NCBI RefSeq assembly: GCF_029784155.1 | Contig: NC_073691.1 | Coordinates: 64,858,839-64,922,838 of the forward strand | Length of the DNA stretch: 64,000 nucleotides | Direction: 5' to 3' | Source: Uranotaenia lowii | Lineage: Eukaryota; Arthropoda; Insecta; Diptera; Culicidae | Shown: piece by piece, positions 1 to 10,576 of the stretch | Position numbering within the stretch: position 1 is the stretch's first letter | Layout of the letters: the number at the start of each line of letters is the position of its first letter | Notes under the pieces: model-generated | Seen by the model: only the letters and a program-made list of their open reading frames with translations | Told to the model about the DNA's origin: nothing | Database searches by the model: none | Translations under genes and position numbers: made by a program

Positions 1-729
1 CGCTAACTTGGTGCGAGAAATAGCATTCGAGCAGTAGGTTGTTACTGGATGCGTTTATGTAGCAACCCGGTAGCAACACAATCGGCCATCGCTATGAGAA
101 AATAAACAAACAAAAATACCAACCTGAATGGCTACAAAGGGTGCAAAAATCAGTAAGTAGATAAAAAGGCAACCAATTAAACCATCTAAAATACCGACCA
201 AAATAGGAACGCCCGGTGGGCTTGGTCTTAGAACAGAAGAAGGAATAAAAATACCCGCCAAAATTCCCCCTTTCAAATTTTCAATGATCAGCAAGCTTTG
301 ATTTGCTTTCCAGTATACGTGAACTTTGAATAGTCGTTGCTAATGCTCGGCCCATAATGATGGTGAAAAAAAAACCCCGCCAAAGGAAACGAAATTCGGC
401 TGCCAAAATGGGTGCCATGACTTTTGGTTCGTGTGAATAAAATAGAACGTTGTATGGGAGGGTCCCTTTTCTTAAGTGGGAGGGGCTCAGAACTATTACT
501 AAAACCTTACCCTTGTTCAACAACATCTCTCTGTACCAAATTTCAGGCTGAAGCGGTGTGGATTTGTATAAGGTGCATACAAACAAACATATATAGTCCA
601 ACTCATCTTTATATATTAGAAGAAGAAGATAGGTGATTGAAATAGTGTGCATAGTTCTTTCATATCGTCGTAAAACGTCTTTTTACACTTATGAACATTT
701 TAACAGCAAGTTTAATACCTAGGTTATGT
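1..729. other. 5' flank, no gene recognised
   Basis: AT-rich flanking DNA upstream of yellow. Short open frames occur on both strands around 55-650, but they overlap each other, have low-complexity composition and show no family motif, so I do not call them genes. Nothing else is supported here. Confidence 0.5.
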
Positions 730-730
730 T

Positions 731-1175
731 GGGTGGTCCAAAATAAGTCCCTAAGGAATAAAGTAGGACCTATTTTCGACATGGGTCAAATTGCTATTAA
801 AACAAGTTTTTTTTTTTGGTTCTCCGAGCTTGAAAACTAGTTTTCAAGTGTTTTCTTATAGCTGTGAACAGGTTTGTAGTTGTTGAATTCATCATAGCTA
901 GGCAGGAAACTTCTTGAGAGTTGACGTCAATAATGGCACGTCCTTCTGAAATGGGCTTGGTTTGGCCCAACTGTAAAAAATCAAAACTTTATTTTCCATT
1001 TTCTCCCCCTTATCAGCTTCTGTGAATGAAATTTTAGATATGGTTAGAATCATAAGAAGAAGCTTTAACTATATGTGTTGAAAATTTTCATAATTAATGT
1101 GATTTATTAGAAAACATTGGAAAAGCGCTGCAAGGTGGTCCAAAATATGTACCCGGTCCAAAATAAGTCCGTTAC
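731..1175. repeat. possible MITE with GGTCCAAAATAAGTCC phrases
   Basis: The phrase GGTGGTCCAAAATAAGTCC occurs near 733. It recurs twice near 1135-1172 as GGTGGTCCAAAATATGTACC and GGTCCAAAATAAGTCC, in the same orientation. Repeated subterminal phrases at both edges of a ~450 bp AT-rich block resemble other small elements in this window. The edges are not inverted and no target duplication was found, so the element call is tentative. Confidence 0.35.
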
Positions 1176-1504
1176 CTTATTATAGAACCTGAATTTCCAT
1201 GACATCCCGTTTTCGCGTGAAGGATGGCAACCCTACCTTATTCCTGCAACATGTTTGGCCGCCAACCGGCAAAGGCGGCGTCCAATTCTGTCTGCTCGAT
1301 CACTTACCAGCGTATGCTAGCTGTGAGCTACTTCATGCTGACAGGCCGTGCAGAAACGCTGGTTGATTTGGCTTAAGCAATTTGACGTGAACGACGACGA
1401 CGCCGTCTGTGGCAAACGGCGGCGGCTTTTTCGTTTCGTTTGGCCGTTTTGACGATTTTGGTTCTCGATCGCGCCAACTTGGTAAGATCCAGGCAGCGGC
1501 GTTG
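1176..1504 (+). promoter_or_regulatory. promoter-proximal region of yellow
   Basis: About 330 bp immediately upstream of the TATA box. It is less AT-rich and less repetitive than the surrounding DNA, with CG-containing stretches near 1258-1280 and a GAC-rich run near 1390-1410. Its position suggests upstream promoter sequence. No individual factor site is claimed. Confidence 0.45.
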
Positions 1505-1571
1505 ATATAACCGGCCCGTATTAGTCCTCCGCAAGTCAGTCGCGTTAGTTAGTTCCTCGGATCAGGACGTG
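1505..1571 (+). promoter_or_regulatory. yellow core promoter: TATA box, Inr and DPE
   Basis: Three core elements occur at canonical spacing. A TATA-like ATATAA lies at 1505-1510. An arthropod initiator TCAGTC starts at 1536, which puts A+1 at 1538, about 32 bp after the TATA. GGACGTG at 1565-1571 matches the downstream promoter element consensus exactly at +28 to +34. The predicted 5'UTR is therefore 1538-1715 (178 nt). The joint spacing makes chance unlikely, although the start site is inferred and not measured. Confidence 0.75.
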
Positions 1572-1715
1572 CTTGCTAGTCGTGCAAGTCTCGAAGTGCC
1601 GGGTTTTTAGGAAGTGCTCCAGAATCCTGCAGGATATTTGCAGTAGTTTTGTGTATATTCATAAGTGTGTTATTTCGATTCGTTAATTGGTCGTTACGAA
1701 ACCAAACCAGCAAAC
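1538..1715 (+). other. yellow: predicted 5'UTR of yellow
   Basis: Runs from the predicted initiator A at 1538 to the base before the ATG. An in-frame GTG at 1665 would add 17 residues. It is rejected as a start because the ATG at 1716 has a good fly context (CAAAC before ATG) and is followed at once by a typical signal peptide. Confidence 0.6.
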
Positions 1716-1947
1716 ATGTGGAAGTTATCGGCTCTCGTGGCCGTAGTGGGACTTTGTGCGGTGGCAAGTGCTACGACAAAGCTGCAGGAACGTTACAACT
1801 GGAAGCAGCTGGACTTTGTGTTCCCGAATCAGCGGATGAAGCAACAAGCTCTGGCCAGTGGGGACTATGTTCCAACGAATGGCCTGCCGGTCGGAATTGA
1901 GCACTGGGAGAATAAGCTGTTTGTGTCGGTGCCTCGATGGAAGGATG
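1716..1947 (+). CDS. yellow: yellow, exon 1 coding part (residues 1-77 plus first base of Gly78)
   Basis: First coding exon of the insect yellow (yellow-y) orthologue, a secreted Yellow/MRJP-family protein required for black melanin patterning of cuticle. The ATG at 1716 opens a hydrophobic signal peptide (about residues 1-19, ending VASA). A block beginning KLQERYNW follows, with ALASGDY, LPVGIEHW and VPRWKDG, all characteristic of Yellow-y N-termini. The exon closes after G1947 at a GT donor (GTAATT), leaving phase 1. Reading on into the intron gives a diverging tail and a stop at about 2001, so the splice is needed. The partner exon is 46.5 kb away at 48446, and the split glycine codon (G + GC) restores the family sequence Asp-Gly-Ile-Pro. 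Orthology is confident; the species is not determined. Confidence 0.95.
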
Positions 1948-2588
1948 GTAATTACAGAAGAATCGACTTAACATTTCAACAATTAAAAAAAAAGACTCAT
2001 TAAGTGAAATCGAAGAGTGGTTTTGATAAGCAAAATGCCAAAAAGAACAGGGACTTTCCAAAAAGACCTTCCCACCAAATACAAAAAGGTCATCAACGAA
2101 TTAGGGTGCTGGAACGAAAGGATGAGATCAATTACGAAATGGTGTAAACCCGCAAATTCGCAAGACCGGTTTCCCGCTTCTAGTGAATCTTGATTTTCTG
2201 GAATTCCCGGGACTTTCTGGATGTGTATATTTTTTTTTCATCTGATGATGATGATGATATTCGCTTGTCGATAAAAAAACAGATGAACTTGACTTTCGAG
2301 TATGTTGAGTTAATTATTTGCGGATTTGTTTTTGCAAATCATTCCCGAAACCATTATATAATGGATTGGATAGGGTTTTCAGTGGGAGGTTTCAACTTAT
2401 TTTTTCTTTTTCTCGGGATTTTCATCCTTCTAGGTTTCAACTTGATGTTTGAAATTGAAAAAGAACTGTTTGTGATGCAAGGGATTGAGAAAATGCTGAA
2501 GCTTATCCCGATTTAGAGACGATCGACATAAAGAAATCAATAAAACCTCAATTTGTGTTAGTTCAATCCTCTACTGCAACAATGATAA
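1948..2588. other. intronic, nothing recognised
   Basis: AT-rich start of the intron. It includes a short (GAT)n run near 2243-2257. An open frame at 2190-2516 (108 codons, hydrophobic, with an Asp run from the GAT repeat) matches no family I recognise and has coding-unlike composition. Confidence 0.5.
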
Positions 2589-4401
2589 CACTAGTTTACA
2601 AAATTTTAAAAAAATCGTGAACTTGATTAACTGACCAACATTTTTAATGTAAAATCGGGCGCTGAATCCGAAAATGAAATTCAAAAAAATCTCAGTAGAA
2701 CCGTTTTTGAGTTATGCTCCAAGTATGAAATTTCGAAAAAATTAAAAAAGTTCTTGTACTTAGATTAAAATATCTCGGACGGCATAACAGTAATTTGAAA
2801 TCCCTCTTTTGCATATTGAAGGTGAATAAGTTTTCTATCGATCATCTGAACACTGTTTTTGCGTTTGACCAACAGTATTGCTGATATTAGTGTCTTTATG
2901 AGAAAAAAAATTATAAAAAACGCATTTTTTTAGAGAAAATTTTGTTTCAACGAAAGCTTTAGACTCAATGGTAGCATTTAAAAAATCTGTTTTTCTTTTG
3001 CGATTGAATGTAAATTTAAAACAAAGATTTCAAGTGGTTATTTATCAAAATCGGTTGAAAATTGAAGAAGTTATGGCTACTTTACCATAACTGAAATTTT
3101 TGGAGTTTTTAATAATTTAACGAACCGCAGTACACTTATCATAGTATAGGAAGAATGAAACATAATAAATCTCACTCGCTCCAAATCAAAATTATTTATT
3201 AGCTTACCAGAAGGTCACATGCCAAGTTTCAGGAAGATCTGACCATAGGAAGGGGTTGCTTAAGTCTCAAACGTGAATAAAATTTTGAGGTATTTTGCCC
3301 GGAAGGAACGAAAATACTGGTTTTTCATCAATAACTTTTTTCATCACCAGCTGATTGTTTTTTATGGTTGATTTTCTTAAAGCCTAAATTGAGACAAATA
3401 TTTCACCCGAAGACTGTAACTCGATTGGATTTGAAACAGAAAAGTTATTGCGGTTTAAAGGCCGCAAATTTTGTCCAACACGCAATGAGTACTTTTTACG
3501 CATTGCGTTTTATACGACAATTTTCGACCAAAATACAATCTTTGAACCGCAATAACTTTTCTGTTTCAAATCCAATCGAGTTACAGTATTCGGGTGAAAT
3601 ATTTGTCTCAATTTAGGCTTTAAGAAAATCAACCATAAAAAACAATCAGCTAGTGATGAAAAAAGTTATTGATAAAAAACCAGTATTTTCGTTCCTTCCG
3701 GGCAAAATACCTCAAAATTTTATTCATGTTTGAGACTTAAGCAACCCTTCCCTGTGGTCAGATCTTCCTGAAACTTGGCATGTGACCTTCTGGTAAGCGA
3801 ATAAATAATTTTGACTTGGAGCGAGTGAGATTTATTATGTTTCATTCTTCCTATACTATGATAAGTGTACTGCGGTTCATTAAATTATTAAAAACTCCAA
3901 AAATTTCAGTTATGGTAAAGTAGCCATAACTTCTTCAATTTTCAACCGATTTTGATAAATAACCACTTGAAATCTTTGTTTTAAATTTACATTCAATCGC
4001 AAAAGAAAAACAGATTTTTTAAATGCTACCATTGAGTCTAAAGCTTTCGTTGAAACAAAATTTTCTCTAAAAAAATGCGTTTTTTATAATTTTTTTTCTC
4101 ATAAAGACACTAATATCAGCAATACTGTTGGTCAAACGCAAAAACAGTGTTCAGATGATCGATAGAAAACTTATTCACCTTCAATATGCAAAAGAGGGAT
4201 TTCAAATTACTGTTATGCCGTCCGAGATATTTTAATCTAAGTACAAGAACTTTTTTATTTTTTTCGAAATTTCATATTTGGAGCATTACTCAAAAACGGT
4301 TCTACTGAGATTTTTTTGAATTTCATTTTCGGATTCAGCGCTCGATTTCACATTGGAAATGACCTTTAGTTTACTGAGTTCAAAAATGCTGTAAACTAGT
4401 G
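2589..4401. mobile_element. 1.8 kb foldback element with CACTA-type ends and TAA duplication
   Basis: The arms 2641-3455 and 3545-4359 (815 bp each) are near-perfect reverse complements around an 89 bp spacer, which itself holds a small hairpin (CGCAATG...CATTGCG). The outermost ends are also inverted: CACTAGTTTACA at 2589-2600 and TGTAAACTAGTG at 4390-4401. TAA immediately flanks both ends (2586-2588 and 4402-4404), consistent with a 3-bp target duplication. No transposase is encoded, so it is a non-autonomous DNA element. CACTA ends plus a 3-bp duplication suggest the CACTA/CMC group, but TAA also fits PIF/Harbinger. Confidence 0.85.
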
Positions 4402-4419
4402 TAATTAATTATTTTATTA

Positions 4420-4530
4420 TGATCATCATTCAAAAACTGTTCTAGTGAGCTTTTCAATATCATTTTCGGATTCAGCGCCCGATTTCACATTTAAAGGAAT
4501 TTTTAGTTTGCTTAGTTAAAAAATGCCAAA
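4420..4530. repeat. second, partial copy of the foldback outer arm
   Basis: Resembles 4261-4360 of the neighbouring foldback in the same orientation: both contain a CAAAAAC(G/T)GTTCTA stretch followed by TCATTTTCGGATTCAGCG and CCGATTTCACAT-like sequence. It looks like the remnant of another family member beside or beneath the intact copy. Confidence 0.6.
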
Positions 4531-5922
4531 ATCGAACGGTTTTTTTCACCAAATTTTTGCTTACCTATCAATAGAAATAAACCACTCTTATTATTATTAA
4601 CTGAGTTGATCAGATTTTTTTGACAATTTTTAGTTATTTTTTGTTATTTTTGTATCATGTTTTAGACCCATTTAGAACTTTTTTGTTATGCTTATAATGT
4701 TTGTTGTTTTTTATCTTTTATGATGAGATTAATCATCGTAATGTATGTTTGTTATTTAAATAACATAACAGTTATTTTTATCATATTTGTTATTTTTGTC
4801 AATTTACATATATTTTTAGATATTTTACGTCTTTTCTATTCTTTTATTGGTAGGTATTTGTATTAGAGTTTTTTTTTTTGGATTTTTTTTTTGTTTTTAT
4901 TTTTTTTTGTAATTTTTGAGTTCTTTATAATTTTTTTTTTTTTGAATTTTTTTTGTTATTGTTGTTGTATTATATCAACATTCAAGAACGTAAAAACGTA
5001 TTAATGGTGATTGTCTAAATTAAATTGGTACTGTTATAGAAAAAGCTAAATGGTAAAGTCGTTAGAAAAAAATCGTTTGGCACATGTGCCAAAATCAAAT
5101 GTTGCTAAGAACGAACGGAGTCTGTACTATCATTAATAACACAATTCAACAAAATTTACATTTGTCGGAGGTGCAAAAAACTTAAGAACTGATTTATAAT
5201 CTTTTAGGGGCACTGATTCCGACAATGCAATTAGGTTTTTTTTTTCTATAAGCCACTGCTTTCGAAATAACTTTAGAAAATGGGTAAAAATTCATTTAAT
5301 CAATTTGTGCACTTTTTGGGAAAAACTGCAGAAGATAACAAAGATTAGCAAATAAAAGGTTTTAATTCAATGATAAACTTTTCCGAAGATCGCGAGTTAT
5401 TTTGATTTCAGGGATAAAAGTTATAGAAGTTTTCGTATTGTTTGTTTTCGGAATTTTGCGAAATAAAGCAATTTTGATGATTTTTTGAAAATAAATTTTA
5501 AACCAAAATGAACCTTTGATATTCTCTAAACCAAAAGTAGTTTCGTTTTGCAGGCTTCAACAAAGTTCTAAAATAATTCATAATCTTTAATGTCAATTAC
5601 TCGAAGACTTTCTTCAGCGATGTCAGAAATAGTTGTAATATTATCTACTTAAATTCCTAAAAAATTAAGAATTCAATATTTTCAAAGCTTTGTATTCAGG
5701 CAAAATCTGAATCCTTGATGGAATGGAAGATAATAAATAGATTGAAAATCAGTTTATGTTTTTCATGTAGGTATGTTGGTCTATCAGTTATCAATGATCG
5801 TTTGCACTCAAAATCGATCGATTTCAAAATTTCCGCGCTAATCGCTAAAGCATCACTAAAACAACATTAAAACAAGAGCTGATAGACAAAATCTTCAAAA
5901 ATAGTGTGCCCTAGAGAAATTA
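4531..5922. other. T-rich intronic DNA, nothing recognised
   Basis: Long T-rich low-complexity tracts occupy 4740-4970. The remainder is AT-rich with no open frame or repeat I can support. Confidence 0.5.
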
Positions 5923-6073
5923 TCAGATCTTTCTGAAATATGGTATGTGAGCTTTTGATAAACTTATGATCAATTTTAGTTTGAAGCTAGTACGATTTAT
6001 CTTATTTAATTCTTCCTTTATTAAAAAAAGATATACTTTTTTATACTATGGTTAGTTCAATAATTTCAAAATG
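5923..6073. repeat. diverged fragment of the 2589-4401 foldback family
   Basis: The order CAGATCTTTCTGAAA, ATGTGAGCTTTTGATAA, GATTTAT, ATTCTTCC and ATACTATGGT parallels the foldback right arm around 3760-3890 (CAGATCTTCCTGAAAC, ATGTGACCTTCTGGTAAG, GATTTATTATG, ATTCTTCC, ATACTATGAT). It is an older, mutated copy. Confidence 0.5.
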
Positions 6074-6726
6074 CAAATATGTATAAGTAGGTCAAGGTTA
6101 AACTCCTCTCCCCCATGCGGTTCCAAAATGTCAAGAGCAATGTTCTTCTCTGAACACGAAATTTCAAAATCCTTATCATATTTTGACGAACGGCCAAAAT
6201 GACTAGACTAAGAACTTAAGCCAAAACCTCGAAATCTTATCCCAGGTCCACAATTCTATACAGTTTTTTTTTTTCATTTTCTCCCTTTTAAAATTTAGTC
6301 CTTAATATCTAGTTTCAAGAACATTAGTTTGTCAAATTTTTGCAAAATCAAAAATTTGCAAAATTTGCAATCTTTTTTTAAAAAAAATCAGATATTTTAT
6401 ATATGCCTTGAAGAAGGTCAAGACTATAGAACGAAACGTTAGGCAAATTGTTAATTTTGTATTCGCTTTCTTTTGACTGAAATCTGCATTTTGTGCTTCA
6501 ATTTGTTATGAAAGTTTTATCAAAATAAAATGAAATTTTTTTGGGAGTTGGAAATATGATTGACTGATGTGTTTCGATAAAAAAAATATTTAAAAAAAAT
6601 ATTTTCAATATTTCGATTAATTTTCGATATTGGCAGATATTGTGGAAAATAGCCTGGATTTGCACAGCTCAGATACTTGAGGAAAAAATCTGGAAAGTTT
6701 AGGTCAAATTCATTCCGGATTTTGTG

Positions 6727-7320
6727 GTAGGGGAGAGTGGGGTATCGTGGGCCATGGGGAAACGTGGGCCACTTTTAATATCTCAGATGTGTGTTGAGAT
6801 AAAAATCTCAAACCAACTGTCATTGTCGTCGCTTTGCGTGAGCATATATTATTATATGTTGTTGACTAAAATACGCATCATATGCTTCTTTTATTTATCA
6901 AGCTAAAAAATGTTAGAGAAATTTACTCACACAATTGAAAAAACACCCTCTAATTTCATCGATGGGGAACCTAAAGTGCATAACAAAAATATGCTCATAC
7001 GCTTATGATCTTAGTTTTGTCATGATCTTTCACGTGGAAAAGGAATTTTTGATGGAACATCAGTAAGTCACACAAACGCAACCAATTTGCAAATCATACC
7101 TTGTGGGGAATCGTGGGCCACACATCTTGAATCACCTATATTTTTATGTTTTTATACACATTCAGAACTTAAAATACGTTTTTCCTATCTGCAAAGTTTT
7201 CTTATGTCATATGAAGAGTTTTGAAAAATATTTTGTCCATCCTATATCAGAAATTTTGCCAAAACTTCGCGAGCCAGGTTTTGGAATCTATGCGATCATA
7301 CACAGCTCTCTTCTTTATTT
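6727..7320 (+). mobile_element. GTGGGCC-type MITE copy A, left part (split by LINE)
   Basis: Begins at TAGGGGAGAGTGGGGTATCG and carries GTGGGCC phrases. It aligns throughout with copy B at 53103-53690. Similarity stops at about 7312-7320, exactly where the LINE 3' end lies, and resumes at 10579. The far end at 10903 reads as the inverse of the start (CCCACTTTCCCATA), so the intact element would be roughly 0.9 kb. It has no coding capacity. Confidence 0.8.
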
Positions 7321-7567
7321 GTTTAAATTTAGTGCGAGGAAATGTAATGATAATACTAAATTAAATACTACATGGATCTCAATGGTAAACAGATTTCCTT
7401 TAAAGAGATCCACTATTTGATATTAATACTACTAAGCAAACATTTAATCAAATAAGACATTATAATTTAAATAATTAATAAAAAAAAAAAAAAGAACACA
7501 CAAAGAAACTAAATTGCTACAAAAATTAATTATAAAAGAAGAAAACTGGTCACTGATCGATCGGTTT

Positions 7568-10477
7568 TTAACGACTCAATTTTTCTTTTAATAGCTGTAT
7601 TACTTTGATTTTGAACGTGGAACGGTTGTTGATGGTTTTTATTTCATTAGGCAAGGCATTGTACTTAGTTGGACCAATAAATGATATTCTTTTTTGACCT
7701 AAGGATGTCACGGATCGGCTTCGTTGTAAAAAATCTGACTGGCGAGTGTTATGAGTACGCAATCCCGTTGTAAAATGGATGTTTTGATTACTGAAACTTG
7801 TGTGTAAATTGTCGTAGACATATATTACAGTTTGTAAATCGCAAAGATCTTTTAATGGAAGAATGTTATGGGCTCTTAAGGTGTAGAGCTGTTGGGTAGG
7901 AAAGAGCAACGGTAGTCTATAAATATTTTTTAAGCATCTATTCTGGAGAGTTTGAAGTTTTTGTAAATTTGACAAGGAAGCTCTTCCCCATATCATAATA
8001 AGATAGTTAATATGAGAGTGAATAAACGCAAAGTAAAATTTCAATAAAACATGTTGAGGCACAAAATTTCTCAATTTCCATAGGATACCACAAAGAGGAG
8101 AAACTTTTTTCTCTAGATATTCTGTGTGACGACTCCAACAAAGAGTTTCATCTAGGTAGATTCCTAAATATTTAAAGCATTTTACCCTCTCAATAACATT
8201 TCCATTTATCGTTGGGTCAATATTCGGAGGTAATCTTTTATGTGAAGAATGAAATAACATGTATTTGGTTTTCGTATAGTTGAGTGAGAGCAAGTTGGTA
8301 TTAAAATATTTAGATAACAATTTCAAGTCATTTTCAATTTGTTGAATGATAATATCAGTAGATGCTGCTGAGTAGAAAATTGCTGTATCATCAGCGAATA
8401 GGCGTGCTGTGCCTTTTAATGGTAAGTTACAGAGATCATTAACATACAACAAAAAAAGTAACGGACCTATATTGCTACCTTGTGGTACACCTATATCAAT
8501 ATTTCTTACCACGCTTTTGGTATTTTCAATCACTACAAATTGCTTCCGCCCCTCTAAGTAACTGCGAAGGATATTATTAGCTGTTCCTCTTATTCCATAT
8601 TTGTCTAGTTTGGATAGTAATATTTCGTGATTCAATGTATCGAAAGCTTTTTTAAGGTCCAAAAACAATGCTCCCACAATATTTTTGGAATCAATTTTAG
8701 AAATAATGGAGTCGACTAGTTCTGAGATGGCAATTAGTGTGCTCGAGCCGGATCTGAAACCATATTGCAGCTTATAAAGTATGTCATGCTGGTTCAGGAA
8801 ATTTACAATTCTGGTCACAAGAAGTTTTTCAAACACTTTACTAAAAACACTTAAGGTAGATATTGGACGGTAGTTGTTTATATCATGGGAATCGCCAGCC
8901 TTAAAAACAGGAATAACTTTTGCGATTTTGAGGCATTCAGGATAAATTCCAGTCTCTAAAATGTAATTAAAATATTCCTTAAGTATGATAGAGAATTTGT
9001 CATGGTAATTTTTTAAGACACTTACTGGGAAATTATCAGGTCCACAGCCCTTCTTATTTTTAAGGGATAGAATGACTACCCTTACCTCATTCACAGTAGC
9101 TGGATGTAGAAATATTGTATTTTGTACATGTTCAATACGGGATAAATGGTCAGAGCCAGGGTCAATTGGAATTTCCTCAGCTAACCTTTTGCCAATTGTG
9201 GAAAAGTGCCTGTTTAATTTTTCACAAACTTCTAAATTGTTGGTAGTGCTGCCTTCTTCATCAGACAGGTTGATTGATGTGGTTGGTTTGTTTTTACCCA
9301 TGAGGGTGTTTATATTTCTCCAAAGCTTCGAATGTGGTGTGTTGTTCAGTAAACGTTCATAATATAACTTTTTGCATTCCTGTTTTTTTAAATACAATTT
9401 TTTATTTATATGACTCAACATTTGTTTTAGTTGGACATCATCGGGGTGCCTTTTAGAACGTTTTAAATAGTTGTTTTTAATTTTTATGAGTGTCCAAAGA
9501 TCTAGTGACATCCATGGACAGTAGTTGCCTTTCAATTTTACATTTTTTTTTATTGTCCTAGTAGACATTGATCGAAAATGGCTGTAAGATGTTGTGATAT
9601 CTTGCAAACCAACATTCACGTTATCTGGTAGTTGAACATTATTCAAATAATTCAAAAATAAATTGTTCAGTTTACAATGATCAGTAATTTCTTTCGTTAA
9701 AGTTGCCATTTGTTTATTACTTGATAACTTAAAGGATGTAATAACCTGTAAATGGTCGCTCACATCAGTAAAAATAGTGTCATTTTTCAGTCGGCCTAGA
9801 TCAATCTGCTTAGAAATGACGTGGTCTAAAATATTATTAGTTTTTGGTCTAGTGGGGAAGGAGTTTGTGCAAACATAACCAAAGGATTCCAAAATCGACT
9901 TATATTTCGTAACTGTATTTAAATTGGTTAAATTTATGGGGACATTAAAATCACCTACAATAAGACAAGAATGGTTATCGGCAACAGACGCTAACAAGGA
10001 TTCAATTTGATCGCAAAATGAGTTAAATGGAAATGCGGGTGGTCTATAGATGCCATGAACACTAAAAACTTGACCACTCAAAGATATTTGAATGCTTATC
10101 CTATGGAAACCTTCAATGACCTTATTTTCAGTAATTTTGAACTTTAAATTTGTTTTAATATACATAGCTAGACCTCCATAGGACTGGTCACGGCAAGAAA
10201 AGATCGAGGTGTATCCTGGAATGTTATAAATATTACAATTATGCTTCGCAACCCAAGTTTCACAAATAACAATTACATCAATACAGACATTTAAATGTTC
10301 AATAGTCTGCAACACACAGTCAAACTTATTTAAACTATTCATACTACATATATTCCATTGCAAAACTCTTAAATTTCCTAAATTGTTATCACAAGTTCTT
10401 AAATTAAAATCATCGACATTGTCATGGTATACATTAATTAGATTATCCATTAAATTATTTATATAAAAGGTAATCAC
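7568..10477 (-). CDS. LINE ORF2: endonuclease-reverse transcriptase, 969 aa, uninterrupted
   Basis: Apurinic-type (EEP) endonuclease and reverse transcriptase, the target-primed reverse transcription enzyme of a non-LTR element. Endonuclease motifs: WN at residues 41-42, CETW at 72-75, YRPP at 144-147, GDFN at 175-178, SDH at 240-242. RT motifs: KGCGPDNFP at 476-484, NNYRPIS at 534-540, FLDLKKAFDTL at 605-615, GVPQGS at 663-668, and the catalytic FADD box (LFADDTAIF) at 693-701. The last ~150 residues hold the LQ-LQN, WG and LP..I...FK..L pattern typical of CR1/L2/Daphne-like ORF2. There is no RNase H domain. All catalytic motifs are present with no stop or frameshift, so the copy is young. 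Exact clade assignment needs a phylogeny. Confidence 0.92.
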   Translation of the reverse strand: MITFYINNLMDNLINVYHDNVDDFNLRTCDNNLGNLRVLQWNICSMNSLNKFDCVLQTIEHLNVCIDVIVICETWVAKHNCNIYNIPGYTSIFSCRDQSYGGLAMYIKTNLKFKITENKVIEGFHRISIQISLSGQVFSVHGIYRPPAFPFNSFCDQIESLLASVADNHSCLIVGDFNVPINLTNLNTVTKYKSILESFGYVCTNSFPTRPKTNNILDHVISKQIDLGRLKNDTIFTDVSDHLQVITSFKLSSNKQMATLTKEITDHCKLNNLFLNYLNNVQLPDNVNVGLQDITTSYSHFRSMSTRTIKKNVKLKGNYCPWMSLDLWTLIKIKNNYLKRSKRHPDDVQLKQMLSHINKKLYLKKQECKKLYYERLLNNTPHSKLWRNINTLMGKNKPTTSINLSDEEGSTTNNLEVCEKLNRHFSTIGKRLAEEIPIDPGSDHLSRIEHVQNTIFLHPATVNEVRVVILSLKNKKGCGPDNFPVSVLKNYHDKFSIILKEYFNYILETGIYPECLKIAKVIPVFKAGDSHDINNYRPISTLSVFSKVFEKLLVTRIVNFLNQHDILYKLQYGFRSGSSTLIAISELVDSIISKIDSKNIVGALFLDLKKAFDTLNHEILLSKLDKYGIRGTANNILRSYLEGRKQFVVIENTKSVVRNIDIGVPQGSNIGPLLFLLYVNDLCNLPLKGTARLFADDTAIFYSAASTDIIIQQIENDLKLLSKYFNTNLLSLNYTKTKYMLFHSSHKRLPPNIDPTINGNVIERVKCFKYLGIYLDETLCWSRHTEYLEKKVSPLCGILWKLRNFVPQHVLLKFYFAFIHSHINYLIMIWGRASLSNLQKLQTLQNRCLKNIYRLPLLFPTQQLYTLRAHNILPLKDLCDLQTVIYVYDNLHTSFSNQNIHFTTGLRTHNTRQSDFLQRSRSVTSLGQKRISFIGPTKYNALPNEIKTINNRSTFKIKVIQLLKEKLSR

Positions 10478-10498
10478 AAGACCTTTTACAAATAAAAT

Positions 10499-10576
10499 TT
10501 ATTTTAATTCTGAATCATTATTCCTTTTGCGTTTAGGAGATGGGGTTTCCTTGGGAATTGATGAAACGCTAAACGC
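10499..10576 (-). pseudogene. C-terminal remnant of LINE ORF1
   Basis: On the minus strand, 25 codons ending in TAA encode a Pro/Ser-rich basic tail including TPSPKRKRN. This lies 21 nt upstream of the ORF2 ATG and is cut off at the element's 5' edge. Position and basic composition fit the end of an ORF1 (Gag-like) protein lost by 5' truncation. It is too short for a family match. Confidence 0.5.

Noticed and set aside
281..652. 123-codon minus-strand frame upstream of yellow
   Set aside because: Overlaps a plus-strand frame, has no domain and lies in AT-rich DNA; no evidence of a neighbouring gene.
1665..1715. In-frame upstream start of yellow (17 extra residues)
   Set aside because: It begins with GTG, not ATG, and would put a polar stretch before the signal peptide. 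The ATG at 1716 has good context and gives a standard secretory N-terminus.
2190..2516. 108-codon hydrophobic open frame
   Set aside because: Low complexity, with an Asp run from a GAT microsatellite; no motif and no splice or promoter support.
9072..9362. Plus-strand 96-codon frame within the LINE
   Set aside because: Antisense shadow of the ORF2 region between the endonuclease and RT domains.
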